From assembly GCA_021778785.1 (NCBI GenBank), contig JAJYBX010000112.1, positions 1 through 6,663 of the forward strand: 6,663 nt of DNA, written 5' to 3'. The notes beneath the pieces are model-generated. The model did not search any database, was not told the origin of the DNA, and was given only the letters and a program-made list of their open reading frames with translations. Source of the DNA: Acidobacteriota bacterium (GTDB taxonomy: Bacteria; Acidobacteriota; Holophagae; Holophagales; Holophagaceae). A program made the position numbers and the translations under genes. Shown here in pieces: positions 5,875 through 6,663 of this stretch (position 1 is the first letter of the stretch; every line of letters begins with the position of its first letter).

Positions 5875-6663
5875 TCAGCCCTGGGAGGCGAGCCGGTACA
5901 GGTCCGAGGCGTTCACGCCCAGATGGCGCGCCAGGGGCTTCACGGCCTCCCGCAGGGTCATGCCCCCTTCGCGGGCCGCGGCCAGGTAGGCCCGGGCCCA
6001 GGACGGCAGCTCCCCGCCATCGAGGACACCCGCCGCCTCCGTCACCAGCCGCTTGGCCGCCGCCCCCGCCAGCACCAGCACCATCTCGCCCCGGTCCTCG
6101 GAGCCCAGCTGCGCCTTCACCTGGGCGGGCGTGCCGCGGTACCAGGTCTCATGGAGCTTGGTCAGCTCGCGGCCGAGGGCGATCTCCCGGTCCGGCAGCA
6201 GCGCCTCCAGGTCCGCCAGGGCCTCGTGGATGCGGTGGGGGGTCTCGAAGACCACCACCGTCTCCTCCTCCGCCCCGAGCTTCTTCAACATGGCGCGGCG
6301 GGGCTCCCCGCGATTCGGCAGGTAGCCCCAGAAGCTGAAGGCATGGCTGGGCAGGCCCGAGGCCACCACCGCCAGCAGCACGGCCGAGGCGCCGGGCAGC
6401 ACCGTGACCTTGGCGCCCTGCGCCCGGGCGGCGCGGGCGATCTCGAAGCCGGGATCGTTGATGCCGGGCATGCCCGCATCGCTGCAGTAGGCCACGGTGC
6501 GACCGGCGGCCAGTTCCAGCCCCAGCCGGTCGAAGGCCTCGGCGCTGGCGTGGTCATCGAAGCGCAGGAGGGGCTTGTCGATCCCCAGGTGCTTCAGGAG
6601 CCCCCCCGTGCGCCGCGTGTCCTCGCAGGCCACCAGGTCCGCCTCCGCGAGGGCCTCCTTGGC
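5875..6663 (-). CDS. rsmI: 16S rRNA (cytidine(1402)-2'-O)-methyltransferase RsmI (N-terminus cut by window edge)
   Basis: 262 codons and the TGA stop are present; the frame stays open to the right edge. Since RsmI is usually about 280 residues, roughly the first 20 to 30 residues are missing. RsmI methylates the 2'-OH of C1402 in the 16S rRNA decoding centre, using S-adenosylmethionine. The visible part has ADLVACEDTRRTGGLL near the edge, SDAGMPGINDPG (6483-6448; most RsmI proteins read close to SDAGTPLISDPG), PGASAVLLAVVASGLPSHAF, WGYLPNRG, VFETPHRIHEAL, ELTKLHET and GEMVLVLAG, in family order, then a C-terminal helical segment ending in VNASDLYRLAS. A GTG at 6633 is internal, not the start, because the conserved sequence continues upstream of it. 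It is a housekeeping gene, separated from hoxF by 275 bases and probably not part of the hydrogenase operon. Confidence 0.95.
   Translation of the reverse strand, partial: AKEALAEADLVACEDTRRTGGLLKHLGIDKPLLRFDDHASAEAFDRLGLELAAGRTVAYCSDAGMPGINDPGFEIARAARAQGAKVTVLPGASAVLLAVVASGLPSHAFSFWGYLPNRGEPRRAMLKKLGAEEETVVVFETPHRIHEALADLEALLPDREIALGRELTKLHETWYRGTPAQVKAQLGSEDRGEMVLVLAGAAAKRLVTEAAGVLDGGELPSWARAYLAAAREGGMTLREAVKPLARHLGVNASDLYRLASQG

Noticed and set aside
1..6663. CRISPR array, insertion sequence, tRNA or phage element
   Set aside because: No regularly spaced repeats, transposase-like proteins, tRNA cloverleaf or phage genes are seen; coding sequence fills the window except for the 275-base promoter gap and very short junctions.

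Overview
The window holds most of one minus-strand operon for a cytoplasmic, bidirectional NAD(P)-linked [NiFe]-hydrogenase (group 3d, HoxFUYH type), followed by its maturation genes. The DNA is very GC-rich, with tight gene spacing and strong GC bias at third codon positions. Long antisense reading frames (up to 662 codons) are a by-product of that bias. The gene order hoxF-hoxU-hoxY-hoxH-hoxW-hypA-hypB is close to the soluble hydrogenase operon of Cupriavidus necator (Ralstonia eutropha), except that no hoxI lies between hoxW and hypA. The host is a GC-rich Gram-negative-type bacterium. A proteobacterium or a member of the Acidobacteriota are both plausible, but the sequence alone does not settle it.

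Layout, in the direction of transcription (right to left): 6663-5875 is the 3' part of rsmI, a 16S rRNA methyltransferase, cut by the window edge. 5874-5600 is a 275-base non-coding gap, less GC-rich in its middle. It carries a near-consensus sigma-54 (RpoN) promoter at 5700-5685, upstream repeats that could bind an NtrC-type activator, and a leader of about 75 bases with a small hairpin and a well placed ribosome binding site. 5599-3737 is hoxF (with a fused HoxE/NuoE-like N-terminal domain), 3725-2991 hoxU, 2998-2456 hoxY, 2444-951 hoxH, 951-472 the protease hoxW, 467-126 hypA, and 108-1 the start of hypB, which runs off the left edge.

How the genes work together: HoxH (Ni-Fe site) and HoxY (proximal Fe-S cluster) form the hydrogenase module. 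HoxU carries electrons through several Fe-S clusters to HoxF, whose FMN site exchanges them with NAD(P). HypA and HypB deliver nickel to HoxH. HoxW then removes the HoxH C-terminal extension. All junctions are overlaps or gaps of 17 bases or less, so one polycistronic transcript with translational coupling is likely.

No previously undescribed system is evident; this is a recognisable hydrogenase locus. The points most worth a second look are the sigma-54 promoter, the loss of two expected cluster cysteines in the N-terminal domain of HoxF, and a 25-base near-perfect direct repeat inside hoxF.
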